Source of the DNA: Mycolicibacterium peregrinum
Lineage (GTDB): Bacteria; Actinomycetota; Actinomycetes; Mycobacteriales; Mycobacteriaceae
Reading direction: 5' to 3'
DNA: 64,000 nucleotides
NCBI RefSeq assembly: GCF_001665625.1
Contig: NZ_LZSY01000021.1
Location: 62,001 to 126,000 of the forward strand
Under the pieces are notes generated by a model. That model was not told the DNA's origin, searched no databases, and saw only the letters and a program-made list of their open reading frames with translations. The position numbers and the translations under genes are program-made. Shown piece by piece: positions 27,378 through 35,542 of the stretch. Position 1 is the stretch's first letter. Each line of letters starts with the position of its first letter.

Positions 27378-28748
27378 TCAGGCGTGGGCGATACGGAGCA
27401 GCTCGGCCACACTCGCCAGTTTCACCCGGGGCCGGCCCACCGTCTCGCCGGACGCACGCTCGTGCGCGTCGATCAGCTGCCAGTGTTCACCGGTGACGAG
27501 CTTCGGTTGATGTTCCAACAGCCATTCGGCCAGTTCGACGTCGTACTCTGAACCGCGCTCGTCGACGCCGGCCGTCGCAAGGTCGTCGAGCAGGGTGTCG
27601 ACGGTCTCCTGCGAGTCCTTCTTGTTGCTGCCGATCACCCCGGACGGTCCCCGCTTGATCCAGCCCACCACGTATTCGTTACGGCTGCCGTCGATTCGGC
27701 CGTCGGTGTGCGGGATCGTGCCGGAGCGTTCGTCGAACGGCAGCCCCGGGGTCGGCACGCCGCGGTAGCCGACCGCCCGCACGACCAACTGGACCGGCAG
27801 TTCCTCGCGCTCGCCGGTGTCCTTGGCCACCACGCGTCCGTTCGGGTCGCGGACAAGTTCGTTGCGGCCCAGCACAATCGACTCGACCCGGTCCTCGCCG
27901 TGTAACTCGATGGGGGAGGTGCAGAAGCGGAACACGATGCGCCGCTTGGATTCTTGAGGCGGCTCGTCGACGTACTTCCGCAGCACCCTGATGTTCTGTT
28001 TGACGGTCTTGCCCGCCGCTTCGAGGTCTTCGTCGGTGATGTCGGCGAAATCGGCCGGGTCGAGGATGACGTCGACGTCGCCCAGACCTTCCATGTCGCC
28101 CAGCTCGCGCAGTTCCAGCGTGGTGAAGGTCGCCTGCAGCGGGCCCCGGCGTCCGATCACGACGACCTCTTCCACCCCGCGGGTGTCCAGCGAGGCCAGC
28201 GCATGGTCGGCGATGTCGGTGTTGGCCAGGGCCTGCGGGTCGCTGACCAGAATGCGCGCCACGTCCAGCGCGACGTTGCCGTTGCCGACGACCACGGCCC
28301 GCCCGCCAGCCAGGTTGGGCGCCATGCCGTCGAAATGGGGATGGGCGTTGTACCAACCGACGAAATCGACTGCGGCCACGCTGCCGGGCAGCTCTTCGCC
28401 GGGGATGTGCAGGGCCCGGTCGGATTGCGCTCCGATGGCGTAGACGACCGCGTCGTAGCGTTGCGCCAACTCGGCCGGGGTGACGTGCTCACCGACCTTG
28501 ATATTTCCGAAGAACCGGAAGCGTGCATCGGCTGCGGTCTTGTCGAACTGGGCGCTGATCGACTTGATCTTCGGATGGTCGGGCGCCACTCCCGAGCGCA
28601 CCAGCCCCCACGGAGTCGGCAGCATCTCGAGCATGTCGACTCGCACGTCGCGATCGGAGTCGGGTAGATCGGCGAACTTCAGCAACGATGCGGCAGCAAA
28701 GAATCCCGAAGGGCCGGAGCCGACGATCGCTACGTGATATGGGCGCAT
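27378..28748 (-). CDS. fprA: NADPH-ferredoxin reductase FprA (456 aa)
   Basis: This adrenodoxin-reductase-like flavoenzyme passes electrons from NADPH to ferredoxins that feed cytochromes P450 and other enzymes. The FAD site is HVAIVGSGPSGFFAAASLL at the N-terminus, the NADPH site is GRAVVVGNGNVALDVARIL, and the C-terminal YVVGWIKRGPSGVIGSNKKD is characteristic. The length equals that of M. tuberculosis FprA (Rv3106, 456 residues), and it is likewise beside prfB. AAGAAGG precedes the ATG. The convergent DUF3592-like gene ends at the very next base. Confidence 0.95.
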   Translation of the reverse strand: MRPYHVAIVGSGPSGFFAAASLLKFADLPDSDRDVRVDMLEMLPTPWGLVRSGVAPDHPKIKSISAQFDKTAADARFRFFGNIKVGEHVTPAELAQRYDAVVYAIGAQSDRALHIPGEELPGSVAAVDFVGWYNAHPHFDGMAPNLAGGRAVVVGNGNVALDVARILVSDPQALANTDIADHALASLDTRGVEEVVVIGRRGPLQATFTTLELRELGDMEGLGDVDVILDPADFADITDEDLEAAGKTVKQNIRVLRKYVDEPPQESKRRIVFRFCTSPIELHGEDRVESIVLGRNELVRDPNGRVVAKDTGEREELPVQLVVRAVGYRGVPTPGLPFDERSGTIPHTDGRIDGSRNEYVVGWIKRGPSGVIGSNKKDSQETVDTLLDDLATAGVDERGSEYDVELAEWLLEHQPKLVTGEHWQLIDAHERASGETVGRPRVKLASVAELLRIAHA

Positions 28749-28884
28749 ACCCTGCCTTCTTACGAGCGGAAAAACCGTCACAGACCCAGCCGATGGCGTG
28801 CCGGGCCGGGTACCAACCGACTTTAAACACAGATCGTCTGCGCTGCCGCCAGTCGGAGAGAACTGCCGCCGAAATGCCGCCGGG

Positions 28885-28890
28885 TACCCT
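28885..28890 (+). promoter_or_regulatory. Leaderless -10 element of prfB
   Basis: TACCCT ends eight bases before the GTG start at 28899, with no Shine-Dalgarno sequence between. Transcription would begin at or next to the start codon. Confidence 0.5.
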
Positions 28891-28898
28891 GAACATTC

Positions 28899-30008
28899 GT
28901 GGATCCAGACCGCCAAGCCGCCGTAGCCGCACTCGACACCACCCTGACGACCGTGGAGCGGGTGCTCGACATCGATGGCCTGCGCCAGCGGATCGACATG
29001 CTCGAGCAGCAGGCCTCCGATCCGAACCTCTGGGACGACCAGTCGCGCGCCCAGAAGGTCACCAGTGAGCTCTCGCACGCGCAGAGTGAATTGCGCCGGG
29101 TGCAGGACCTGCGTCAGCGTGTCGACGACCTGCCGGTGCTGTTCGAGCTCGCCGCCGAAGAGGGTGGTGAAGAAGAAGTCGCCGAGGCCGACGCCGAACT
29201 CGCCAAGCTTCGCGAGGAGATCGAGACCCTCGAGGTCCGCACCCTGCTCTCCGGTGAATACGACGAGCGCGAGGCCGTCGTCACCATCCGCTCCGGCGCC
29301 GGTGGCGTCGACGCAGCGGACTGGGCCGAGATGCTGATGCGGATGTACATCCGCTGGGCCGAGAAGCACGACTACCCGGTCGAGGTGTTCGACACGTCCT
29401 ACGCCGAGGAAGCCGGGATCAAGAGCGCGACCTTCGCCGTGCACGCCCCGTTCGCCTACGGCACCCTCTCGGTGGAGCAGGGCACCCACCGGCTGGTGCG
29501 GATCAGCCCCTTCGACAACCAGAGCCGCCGCCAGACGTCGTTCGCCGACGTCGAGGTGCTCCCGGTGGTGGAAACCACCGACCACATCGAGATCCCCGAA
29601 GGCGACCTACGCGTCGACGTGTACCGCTCCAGCGGTCCCGGCGGGCAGTCGGTCAACACCACCGACTCCGCCGTCCGGCTCACCCACATCCCCACCGGCA
29701 TCGTGGTGACCTGTCAGAACGAGAAGTCGCAGCTGCAGAACAAGGTCGCGGCGATGCGCGTGCTGCAGGCCCGGCTGCTGGAACGCAAGCGTTTGGAGGA
29801 GCGCGCCGAGATGGATGCGCTCAAGGGCGACGGCGGCAGCTCGTGGGGCAACCAGATGCGGTCCTATGTTCTGCACCCCTATCAGATGGTGAAAGATCTG
29901 CGCACCGAGTACGAGGTCGGAAACCCGGCCACCGTGCTGGATGGAGACATCGACGGATTCCTGGAAGCAGGGATCAGATGGCGCAACAGAAAAGATGAAG
30001 ACGACTGA
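28899..30008 (+). CDS. prfB: Peptide chain release factor 2 (369 aa)
   Basis: RF2 reads UGA and UAA stop codons. The codon-recognition motif SPF is in [14 protein letters not shown], and the catalytic GGQ loop is in [18 protein letters not shown]. The frame is continuous from the GTG start, so the programmed +1 frameshift used in E. coli prfB is absent. The N-terminus [20 protein letters not shown] matches mycobacterial RF2. It leads the run toward ftsEX, smpB and ssrA, which are linked to translation quality control and division. Confidence 0.96.
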   Translation: MDPDRQAAVAALDTTLTTVERVLDIDGLRQRIDMLEQQASDPNLWDDQSRAQKVTSELSHAQSELRRVQDLRQRVDDLPVLFELAAEEGGEEEVAEADAELAKLREEIETLEVRTLLSGEYDEREAVVTIRSGAGGVDAADWAEMLMRMYIRWAEKHDYPVEVFDTSYAEEAGIKSATFAVHAPFAYGTLSVEQGTHRLVRISPFDNQSRRQTSFADVEVLPVVETTDHIEIPEGDLRVDVYRSSGPGGQSVNTTDSAVRLTHIPTGIVVTCQNEKSQLQNKVAAMRVLQARLLERKRLEERAEMDALKGDGGSSWGNQMRSYVLHPYQMVKDLRTEYEVGNPATVLDGDIDGFLEAGIRWRNRKDEDD

Positions 30009-30014
30009 TTGACG

Positions 30015-30989
30015 ATGACTGATACCGTGCTCGCCCTTCCTCTCGCCGACCGCTGGCACGATTTCTGGGTCGGCGAGATCGGCGTGTGGATCCTGACCAC
30101 CGGACTGCACATCGCCCTGTTGTTGATCGGCGGCCTGCTCGCCGCGCGGTTCATCAACTGGGCCGCGCAGCGGGTGGTGCGCCGGATCGACGCCGAATAT
30201 CAGGAGAGCGACCAGCTGGTGCGCTCGGAGAGCGCCAAGCACCGGCAGGCTGTCGCCTCGGTGATCTCCTGGGTGTCGGTGGCGGTCCTGTTCATCATCG
30301 TGCTCGTCGAGGTCACCGATGCGCTCGCGGTACCGATCGCCTCCCTGGTCGCCCCGGCTGCGGTGCTCGGTGCCGCCCTCGGTTTCGGCGCGCAACGGAT
30401 CGTGCAGGATCTGCTCGCCGGTTTCTTCATCATCACAGAGAAGCAGTACGGGTTCGGTGATCTGGTCCGACTGACCATCGCTGCGGCCAATGAGGCCGAG
30501 GGCACGGTCGAGGACGTCACGTTGCGGGTCACCAAGCTGCGGTCCTCCGAAGGCGAGATGTACACCGTGCCCAACGGGCAGATCGTCAAGGCGCTGAACC
30601 TGTCCAAGGACTGGGCACGGTCGGTCGTCGACATACCGATACCGTCCACGGTCGATCTCAACATGGTCAACGACGTGCTCAACGATGTCGCCGAGAAGGC
30701 CGCCGAAGACGGCGAGCTGTCCAAGCTGCTGCTCGACAAGCCGCAATTGATGGGCATCGAGAGCCTCGGAGTCGACACCGTGAACTTGCGGATGGTCGCC
30801 CGTACCCTGCCGGGCAAACAGTTCGAGGTGGGCAGGCGGTTGCGAATACGGGTTGTGCGCGCGCTGCGCCGGGCCGGTGTGGCCTCGTCAGGCGCGTCGG
30901 TCGCCGCCGCCGGGGACGTCATCCATCCGGCAGCCGTCGCCGAGACGGTCGCCGCGCCTCCGGCATCGGCTCAGGAGTCGAAGAAGTGA
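30015..30989 (+). CDS. Mechanosensitive channel family membrane protein (Rv3104c-like, 324 aa)
   Basis: The protein has three hydrophobic helices (about residues 17-38, 80-103 and 107-130). The MscS-type pore segment is VLGAALGFGAQRIVQDLLAG, followed by the beta-domain GFGDLVRLTIAA and the MYTVPNGQIVKALNLSKDW motif. It would release solutes on hypo-osmotic shock. The ATG at 30015 follows the prfB stop by six bases; an in-frame TTG two codons earlier is less likely. It occupies the place of Rv3104c. The Ala-rich C-terminus overlaps the next gene. Confidence 0.87.
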   Translation: MTDTVLALPLADRWHDFWVGEIGVWILTTGLHIALLLIGGLLAARFINWAAQRVVRRIDAEYQESDQLVRSESAKHRQAVASVISWVSVAVLFIIVLVEVTDALAVPIASLVAPAAVLGAALGFGAQRIVQDLLAGFFIITEKQYGFGDLVRLTIAAANEAEGTVEDVTLRVTKLRSSEGEMYTVPNGQIVKALNLSKDWARSVVDIPIPSTVDLNMVNDVLNDVAEKAAEDGELSKLLLDKPQLMGIESLGVDTVNLRMVARTLPGKQFEVGRRLRIRVVRALRRAGVASSGASVAAAGDVIHPAAVAETVAAPPASAQESKK

Positions 30990-31510
30990 AACCCGACTTC
31001 ACCAAGCTGACCGACGCGGCCAACAGACTCTGGCGCAGCAGGCTGGGTCGGGTTCGCACCTCGACGGTGGTGCTGATCGTGGCGTTCATCGCGCTGTCGT
31101 GGTTGCAGCAGGAGTACCGGCCCAAGCAGACCGCGCCGCAGTCGCCTGACACCCAGGTGGTCCCGCCTGGGTTCGTGCCCGATCCCGACTACACCTGGGT
31201 GCCGCGCACCAAGCTGCAGACCCCTCGTTCGACGACGCCGACGACGGAGACGGAGACGCCGGAGACGACCGAGACGACCACACCGACGACGACGGAGACC
31301 ACCACTCCGACCGAGCCGGTGCCCGGAGAGTCGACCAGTACCACCACCACGCCCTCACCGGGTGCTCCGCGGACGACGGTGTTCGATCCGGACGGTCCGG
31401 GACTGCTCCCGCCCATCACGTTGCCATTGGGGCCTGCGCCTGCGCCGGCCCCGCCTGCCGAGCAGCCGCTACCCGGCCAGGAGTCGGTGGCCCCGACATT
31501 GCCGCGATAG
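30986..31510 (+). CDS. Single-pass membrane protein with Thr/Pro-rich tail (Rv3103c-like, 174 aa)
   Basis: A short basic cytoplasmic N-terminus is followed by a single helix (STVVLIVAFIALSWL, about residues 25-40). The outer part is low complexity, first Thr/Glu repeats (TTPTTETETPETTETTTP) and then Pro/Ala. It is likely anchored in the membrane with the tail in the cell wall, possibly glycosylated. The GTG start overlaps the channel gene stop by four bases. It matches Rv3103c in position and style. Its function is unknown, but the link to ftsEX is conserved. Confidence 0.8.
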   Translation: MKPDFTKLTDAANRLWRSRLGRVRTSTVVLIVAFIALSWLQQEYRPKQTAPQSPDTQVVPPGFVPDPDYTWVPRTKLQTPRSTTPTTETETPETTETTTPTTTETTTPTEPVPGESTSTTTTPSPGAPRTTVFDPDGPGLLPPITLPLGPAPAPAPPAEQPLPGQESVAPTLPR

Positions 31511-31538
31511 CCTGACCTGCCGGATAGTTCCGCCCCGC

Positions 31539-31544
31539 TACACT
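31539..31544 (+). promoter_or_regulatory. Leaderless -10 element of ftsE
   Basis: TACACT ends eight bases before a GTG at 31553, which is directly followed by ATG. Transcript initiation at the G of GTG would give a leaderless ftsEX-smpB message independent of prfB. Confidence 0.45.
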
Positions 31545-31552
31545 GGCGTGCC

Positions 31553-32245
31553 GTGATGATCACCCTCGACCGCGTGACGAAGCACTACAAGTCTTCGGCG
31601 CGCCCAGCGCTCGATGACGTCTCGTTGAAAATCGACAAGGGTGAGTTCGTCTTCCTGATCGGCCCGTCGGGTTCGGGCAAGTCGACGTTCATGCGACTGC
31701 TGTTGGCAGCCGAGACGCCCACCTCCGGTGACATCCGGGTGTCGAAGTTTCACGTCAACAAGCTCGCCGGCCGGCACGTGCCGAGCCTGCGTCAGGTCAT
31801 CGGCTGCGTGTTCCAGGACTTCCGCCTGTTACAGCAGAAGACGGTGTTTGAGAACGTGGCGTTCGCGCTCGAGGTGATCGGCAAGCGTGGCGAGGTGATC
31901 AACCGGGTGGTCCCGGATGTGCTGGAGATGGTCGGCCTGTCCGGCAAGGCCAATCGGTTGCCGAGCGAACTGTCCGGTGGCGAGCAGCAGCGCGTCGCCA
32001 TCGCGCGGGCCTTCGTCAACCGCCCACTGGTCCTGATCGCCGACGAGCCCACCGGAAACTTGGATCCGGAGACCAGCAAGGACATCATGGACCTGCTGGA
32101 ACGGATCAACCGGACCGGCACCACGGTGCTGATGGCCACCCACGACCATCACATCGTCGACTCCATGCGCCAACGGGTCGTCGAACTCGAACTCGGCCGG
32201 CTGATCCGTGATGAGCAGCGCGGCGTCTACGGAATGGATCGCTAA
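31553..32245 (+). CDS. ftsE: Cell division ATP-binding protein FtsE (230 aa)
   Basis: FtsE is the ATPase of the FtsEX complex that activates peptidoglycan hydrolases at division. Walker A is [15 protein letters not shown], the signature is [16 protein letters not shown], and Walker B is [17 protein letters not shown]. The usual annotated start is the ATG at 31556 ([11 protein letters not shown]). I list the GTG one codon earlier because a TACACT -10 points to it as the 5' end of a leaderless message. It abuts ftsX directly. Confidence 0.95.
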   Translation: MMITLDRVTKHYKSSARPALDDVSLKIDKGEFVFLIGPSGSGKSTFMRLLLAAETPTSGDIRVSKFHVNKLAGRHVPSLRQVIGCVFQDFRLLQQKTVFENVAFALEVIGKRGEVINRVVPDVLEMVGLSGKANRLPSELSGGEQQRVAIARAFVNRPLVLIADEPTGNLDPETSKDIMDLLERINRTGTTVLMATHDHHIVDSMRQRVVELELGRLIRDEQRGVYGMDR

Positions 32246-33142
32246 GTGCGCTTCGGCTTTCTTGTCAATGAAGTTCTGACCGGACTTCGTCGCAACGTCA
32301 CGATGACGGTGGCGATGATCCTGACCACCGCCATCTCCATCGGCCTGTTCGGTGGCGGTCTGCTGGTGGTGCGGTTGGCCGATCAGTCCCGCGACATCTA
32401 CCTGGACCGCGTCGAGAGCCAGGTGTTCCTGACCGACGACATCTCGGCCAACGACCCGAACTGCGACGAAGAAGCGTGCAAGGCGCTGTACCGCATGATC
32501 GACGACCGCGACGACGTGCGCTCGTTGAGCTTCCTCAATCGCGAGCAGGCCTACGACGATGCGATCAAGAAGTTCCCGCAATACAAGGATGTCGCGGGCA
32601 AGGACGCGTTCCCGGCGTCGTTCATCGTCAAGCTCAACGACCCTGAGCAGCACGAGGCATTCGACAAGGCAATGCAGGGTCAGCCCGGTGTGCTCAACGT
32701 GCTCAACCAGAAGGACCTGATCGACCGGCTGTTCGCCGTGCTCGACGGGCTCAGTAGCGTCGCGTTCGCGGTGGCGCTGGTGCAGGCGGTCGGTGCGGTG
32801 CTGCTGATCGCCAACATGGTCCAGGTGGCCGCGTATACGCGGCGCACCGAGATCGGCATCATGCGCCTGGTCGGTGCGACCCGCTGGTACACCCAGTTGC
32901 CGTTCCTCGTGGAGGCGATGATCGCGGCCTTGATCGGTGTGGTGATCGCCATCGTGGGCCTGATAGTCGTGCGAGCGGTGTTCCTCGAGAAGGCGCTCGA
33001 CCAGTTTTATCAGTCGAATTTGATTGCCAGGGTCGACTACGCTGACGTGCTCTACTTCAGCGCACCATGGATGCTGTTCCTCGGCTTGGCGATGTCCGGG
33101 ATTACCGCGTACGTGACGCTGCGGCTCTACATACGAAGGTAG
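32246..33142 (+). CDS. ftsX: Cell division protein FtsX (298 aa)
   Basis: FtsX is the membrane partner of FtsE. It has a first transmembrane helix near residues 20-45, an extracellular domain containing two cysteines ([15 protein letters not shown]) that can form a disulfide, and three C-terminal helices with [16 protein letters not shown]. In mycobacteria the extracellular domain binds the hydrolase RipC. The GTG start immediately follows the ftsE stop. A ten-base gap separates it from smpB. Confidence 0.95.
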   Translation: MRFGFLVNEVLTGLRRNVTMTVAMILTTAISIGLFGGGLLVVRLADQSRDIYLDRVESQVFLTDDISANDPNCDEEACKALYRMIDDRDDVRSLSFLNREQAYDDAIKKFPQYKDVAGKDAFPASFIVKLNDPEQHEAFDKAMQGQPGVLNVLNQKDLIDRLFAVLDGLSSVAFAVALVQAVGAVLLIANMVQVAAYTRRTEIGIMRLVGATRWYTQLPFLVEAMIAALIGVVIAIVGLIVVRAVFLEKALDQFYQSNLIARVDYADVLYFSAPWMLFLGLAMSGITAYVTLRLYIRR

Positions 33143-33152
33143 TCGTGAACTA

Positions 33153-33644
33153 GTGGCGACCAAGAAGTCCAGCCCCGCCGGCAATAAGCAGATTGTGGCC
33201 AGCAATCGCAAGGCGCGGCACAACTACATGATCCTCGATACCTATGAGGCGGGCATCGCGCTCATGGGTACCGAGGTCAAGAGTCTGCGTGAAGGCCAGG
33301 CCTCGCTGGCGGACGCGTTCGCCACCGTCGACGACGGTGAGATCTGGCTGCGCAACGTGCACATCGCCGAGTACCACCACGGCACCTGGACCAACCACGC
33401 GCCGCGGCGCAACCGCAAACTGCTGTTGCACCGCAAGGAGATCGACAACCTGATCGGCAAGATCCGCGACGGCAACCTCACGCTCGTGCCGTTGTCGATG
33501 TACTTCTCCGACGGCAAAGTCAAGGTCGAGCTGGCGTTGGCCCGCGGCAAGCAGGCCCACGACAAACGCCACGATCTCGCCAAGCGTGACGCCGACCGCG
33601 AGATCACCCGCGAGTTGGGCCGCCGCGCCAAGGGCATGTCGTAG
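33153..33644 (+). CDS. smpB: SsrA-binding protein SmpB (163 aa)
   Basis: SmpB binds tmRNA and brings it to stalled ribosomes for trans-translation. The OB-fold body shows [38 protein letters not shown] and [19 protein letters not shown], and the basic C-terminal tail is [20 protein letters not shown]. Its RNA partner ssrA lies 174 bases downstream. The start is GTG, with no strong Shine-Dalgarno sequence, close behind ftsX. Confidence 0.97.
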   Translation: MATKKSSPAGNKQIVASNRKARHNYMILDTYEAGIALMGTEVKSLREGQASLADAFATVDDGEIWLRNVHIAEYHHGTWTNHAPRRNRKLLLHRKEIDNLIGKIRDGNLTLVPLSMYFSDGKVKVELALARGKQAHDKRHDLAKRDADREITRELGRRAKGMS

Positions 33645-33653
33645 TTCGTTGCA

Positions 33654-33717
33654 CCGCGAGCGTGCGCGTCTGGTGCCCGACACGCCGTATTTGGTGGGCA
33701 ATTTGCGCGCGCTCGGC
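33654..33717. repeat. Possible GCGAGCG-type intergenic inverted repeat
   Basis: CCGCGAGCGTGCGC (33654-33667) and GCGCGCGCTCGGCGG (about 33703-33717) can pair imperfectly around a loop of about 35 bases, just after smpB. The sequence is reminiscent of palindromic intergenic elements common in mycobacteria but does not share the arms of the repeats at 2859 and 21926. It may serve as the smpB terminator. Confidence 0.4.
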
Positions 33718-33754
33718 GGTCGCGGCCGACACGAAGACTCGCCGGAATAATCAC

Positions 33755-33810
33755 TTGGCGTTCGCCGTTGGGTCTGGCGTACCATTGACTGTCCTGCCGA
33801 GATTCGGCAG
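33755..33810 (+). promoter_or_regulatory. Candidate ssrA promoter and precursor hairpin
   Basis: TTGGCG (33755-33760) and TACCAT (33780-33785) have a 19-base spacer and could drive ssrA. Before the mature 5' end lies a perfect seven-base hairpin, CTGCCGA/TCGGCAG (33794-33800 and 33804-33810), which would be part of the precursor removed by RNase P. Confidence 0.4.
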
Positions 33811-33818
33811 GGATGCGA

Positions 33819-34187
33819 GGGGCTGATCGGTTTCGACTTCGCGCATCGAATCAAGGGAAGCGTGCCGGTGCAGGCAAGAGACCACCGTAAGCGTCGTTGC
33901 AACCAATTAAGCGCCGATTCCAATCAGCGCGACTACGCACTCGCTGCCTAAGCGACTGCGTGTCTGTCAGACCGGGAGCGCCCTCGGCCCGGACCCTGGC
34001 ATCAGCTAGAGGGACCCACCCACGGGTTCGGTCGCGGAACCCGTGGGGACATCAAACAGCGACTGGGATCGTCATCTCGGCTTGTTCGCGTGACTGAGAG
34101 ATCCGAGTAGAGGCACAGCGAACTGCGCACGGAGAAGCCTCGAGGACATGCCGTAGGACCCGGGTTCAATTCCCGGCAGCTCCACCA
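33819..34187 (+). ncRNA. ssrA: Transfer-messenger RNA (tmRNA, 369 nt)
   Basis: The tRNA-like ends are clear: the 5' GGGGCTGATCGGTTTCGAC pairs with the 3' CAGCTCC, the T-loop stem reads GGGTTCAATTCCC, and CCA is encoded (34185-34187). The tag frame at 33913-33951 encodes ADSNQRDYALAA and a TAA stop; M. tuberculosis has ADSHQRDYALAA. The molecule rescues stalled ribosomes together with SmpB, encoded just upstream. A minus-strand reading frame across it is spurious. Confidence 0.97.
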
Positions 34188-34212
34188 GTAGTACCCAGAT
34201 AACTTCATATTC

Positions 34213-34287
34213 GAGACCTCCTTGCCGACAGCAAAAAGTGTCATACCCGTGGAGTACCACTGGATGCACAGTCGGCAAGGAGGTCTC
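34213..34287. repeat. 75-base element with perfect 17-bp inverted ends
   Basis: Arm 34213-34229 and arm 34271-34287 are perfect inverted copies around a 41-base centre, 26 bases beyond ssrA. The arms contain ACCTCCTT and AAGGAGGT, the anti-Shine-Dalgarno and Shine-Dalgarno sequences. The right arm's AAGGAGG precedes an ATG at 34291 that opens a 23-codon frame. No target-site duplication is evident. It could be a tiny mobile-element remnant or an RNA hairpin. Confidence 0.7.
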
Positions 34288-34403
34288 TGTATGCGGATAG
34301 TCGTCGTCCAGAGAAGCGCCCATGCGGGCGTAACACTGCGTGCTCCCCAACCTGGATTCTGAGCGCGTCGCGAGGCCCGCCGGGGGTCGGATGTGGGTGA
34401 CGG

Positions 34404-35336
34404 TCAGAGGTGCTTGGTGAAGAACGGGATGAGTGCTTCGAGGGCCGGTCCGACCGCTTCGGGCTTGTCGTACAGGTCGTAGTGGGACACGTCCGGGATC
34501 ACGAGGAGTTCCTTGTCCTGTGAGGCGGCGAGGTCGAAGACGGTGTACGCGTCCCGGTAGGCGCCGAATTCACCTGGTTTGTTACCCACGACGAGCAGTA
34601 GCGGCTGTGTCAATAGTTTGTCTGCGAGGTGGTAGGCGTCGAACCAGACCGTGGGTGCCAGGGAGGCGAAGGACCACAGGTTCGTGCCGTGCGGGTGTGC
34701 ACCTCGCGGTGTCTTGTAATACTCGGTTGCCTCGGCGACATCGATGTGCAGAGGCGGGACGAGCCCCAGCTCCTTCGCCTTCTCAACCGAGGGCGGCAGA
34801 GAGCTGTCGAGGCGCTGCTCGCCACCACGAGCCTCGATGGTGCGCTGCGCCGCGATGGCTTCCAGCGTCTTGATGGCCGCGTCCGGGGACATGTCGCCCT
34901 GGCGCAGCAACCGGCCCAAGTTGACTCCGGTCACGGTCGCCACCGCTTTGAACCGCCGCTCTGTCATCGCAGCCGCCCAGGTGTAGCCGCCGCCGGCACA
35001 CATGCCGAACACGCCGATGCGGTTCTCATCGATGTAGTCGAGAGTGACCAGATAGTCGGCCGCACAACGGAAGTCCTCCACGCGCCAGGTCGCATCCTCG
35101 AGCTGGCGCGGCTCGCCGCCGCTACCGGCTTGAAATGCCGCGTCGAACGCGAGGACCACGAAGCCGGCCTCGGCGAACGCCTTGCCGTATACGGATCCCG
35201 AGGTCTGCTCCTTGCAGCTGCCGACCGGGTGGGCGCTGACGATCGCCGGGTATTTGCGGGCCGGATCGAAATCGGGCGGAAAGTGGATATCTGCCGCTAC
35301 ATCGACATTCTTGTTCTTGAAAGTCACGGTTTCCAT
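34404..35336 (-). CDS. Dienelactone-hydrolase-like alpha/beta hydrolase (310 aa)
   Basis: The fold is recognised from AIVSAHPVGSCKEQTSGSVY, the nucleophile elbow RIGVFGMCAGGGYTWAAAM (a cysteine at the nucleophile site, as in dienelactone hydrolase) and a C-terminal VIPDVSHYDLYD with the catalytic histidine. Related proteins are annotated as polyketide-type or stress hydrolases (YcjY-like). The ATG has an ideal AGGAGGTG. It is divergent from an MmyB-type regulator, a common pairing in actinobacteria, and lies on the segment between ssrA and a displaced ssrA-like end. Confidence 0.82.
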   Translation of the reverse strand: METVTFKNKNVDVAADIHFPPDFDPARKYPAIVSAHPVGSCKEQTSGSVYGKAFAEAGFVVLAFDAAFQAGSGGEPRQLEDATWRVEDFRCAADYLVTLDYIDENRIGVFGMCAGGGYTWAAAMTERRFKAVATVTGVNLGRLLRQGDMSPDAAIKTLEAIAAQRTIEARGGEQRLDSSLPPSVEKAKELGLVPPLHIDVAEATEYYKTPRGAHPHGTNLWSFASLAPTVWFDAYHLADKLLTQPLLLVVGNKPGEFGAYRDAYTVFDLAASQDKELLVIPDVSHYDLYDKPEAVGPALEALIPFFTKHL

Positions 35337-35458
35337 GGGGTGACACCTCCTGGGTTGGCGCCTTGGGTACTCGTATCGAAGCTGGCGCAACATGCTCGAT
35401 GCGAGCTTTGATCGCTCTCCGTATACCCACGCTAACTACCCAGGCAGGGCGTGATGCA

Positions 35459-35476
35459 GGGTAAAAATCTCTACCC
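35459..35476. promoter_or_regulatory. Possible operator between the hydrolase and MmyB-type regulator
   Basis: GGGTA (35459-35463) and TACCC (35472-35476) form a short inverted repeat with an eight-base AT-rich spacer in the middle of the divergent intergenic region. It is a reasonable but unproven target for the XRE regulator. Confidence 0.3.
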
Positions 35477-35529
35477 CCTTGTCGGCGCTGCTGTCCTGAC
35501 ACTCTCCCGCGCTGCACCAATACCAGCAG

Positions 35530-35535
35530 TAGCGT
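35530..35535 (+). promoter_or_regulatory. Leaderless -10 element of the MmyB-type regulator
   Basis: TAGCGT ends seven bases before the ATG at 35543. No Shine-Dalgarno sequence is present, so the mRNA probably starts at the initiation codon. Confidence 0.45.
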
Positions 35536-35542
35536 GGTCTAA

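Noticed and set aside
28899-29000. Programmed frameshift site in prfB
   Set aside because: The frame is continuous from the GTG start with no early in-frame TGA, so the E. coli-type autoregulatory frameshift is absent.
31230-31370. Thr/Glu codon repeats as a CRISPR or tandem-repeat array
   Set aside because: The repetition is explained by low-complexity coding (ACC/GAG codons) in the membrane-protein tail. There are no spacer-repeat units.
34002-34244. Minus-strand frame of 80 codons with RELNPGP
   Set aside because: It is antisense to tmRNA. RELNPGP-type peptides are a well-known artefact of translating the complement of tRNA-like T-loops.
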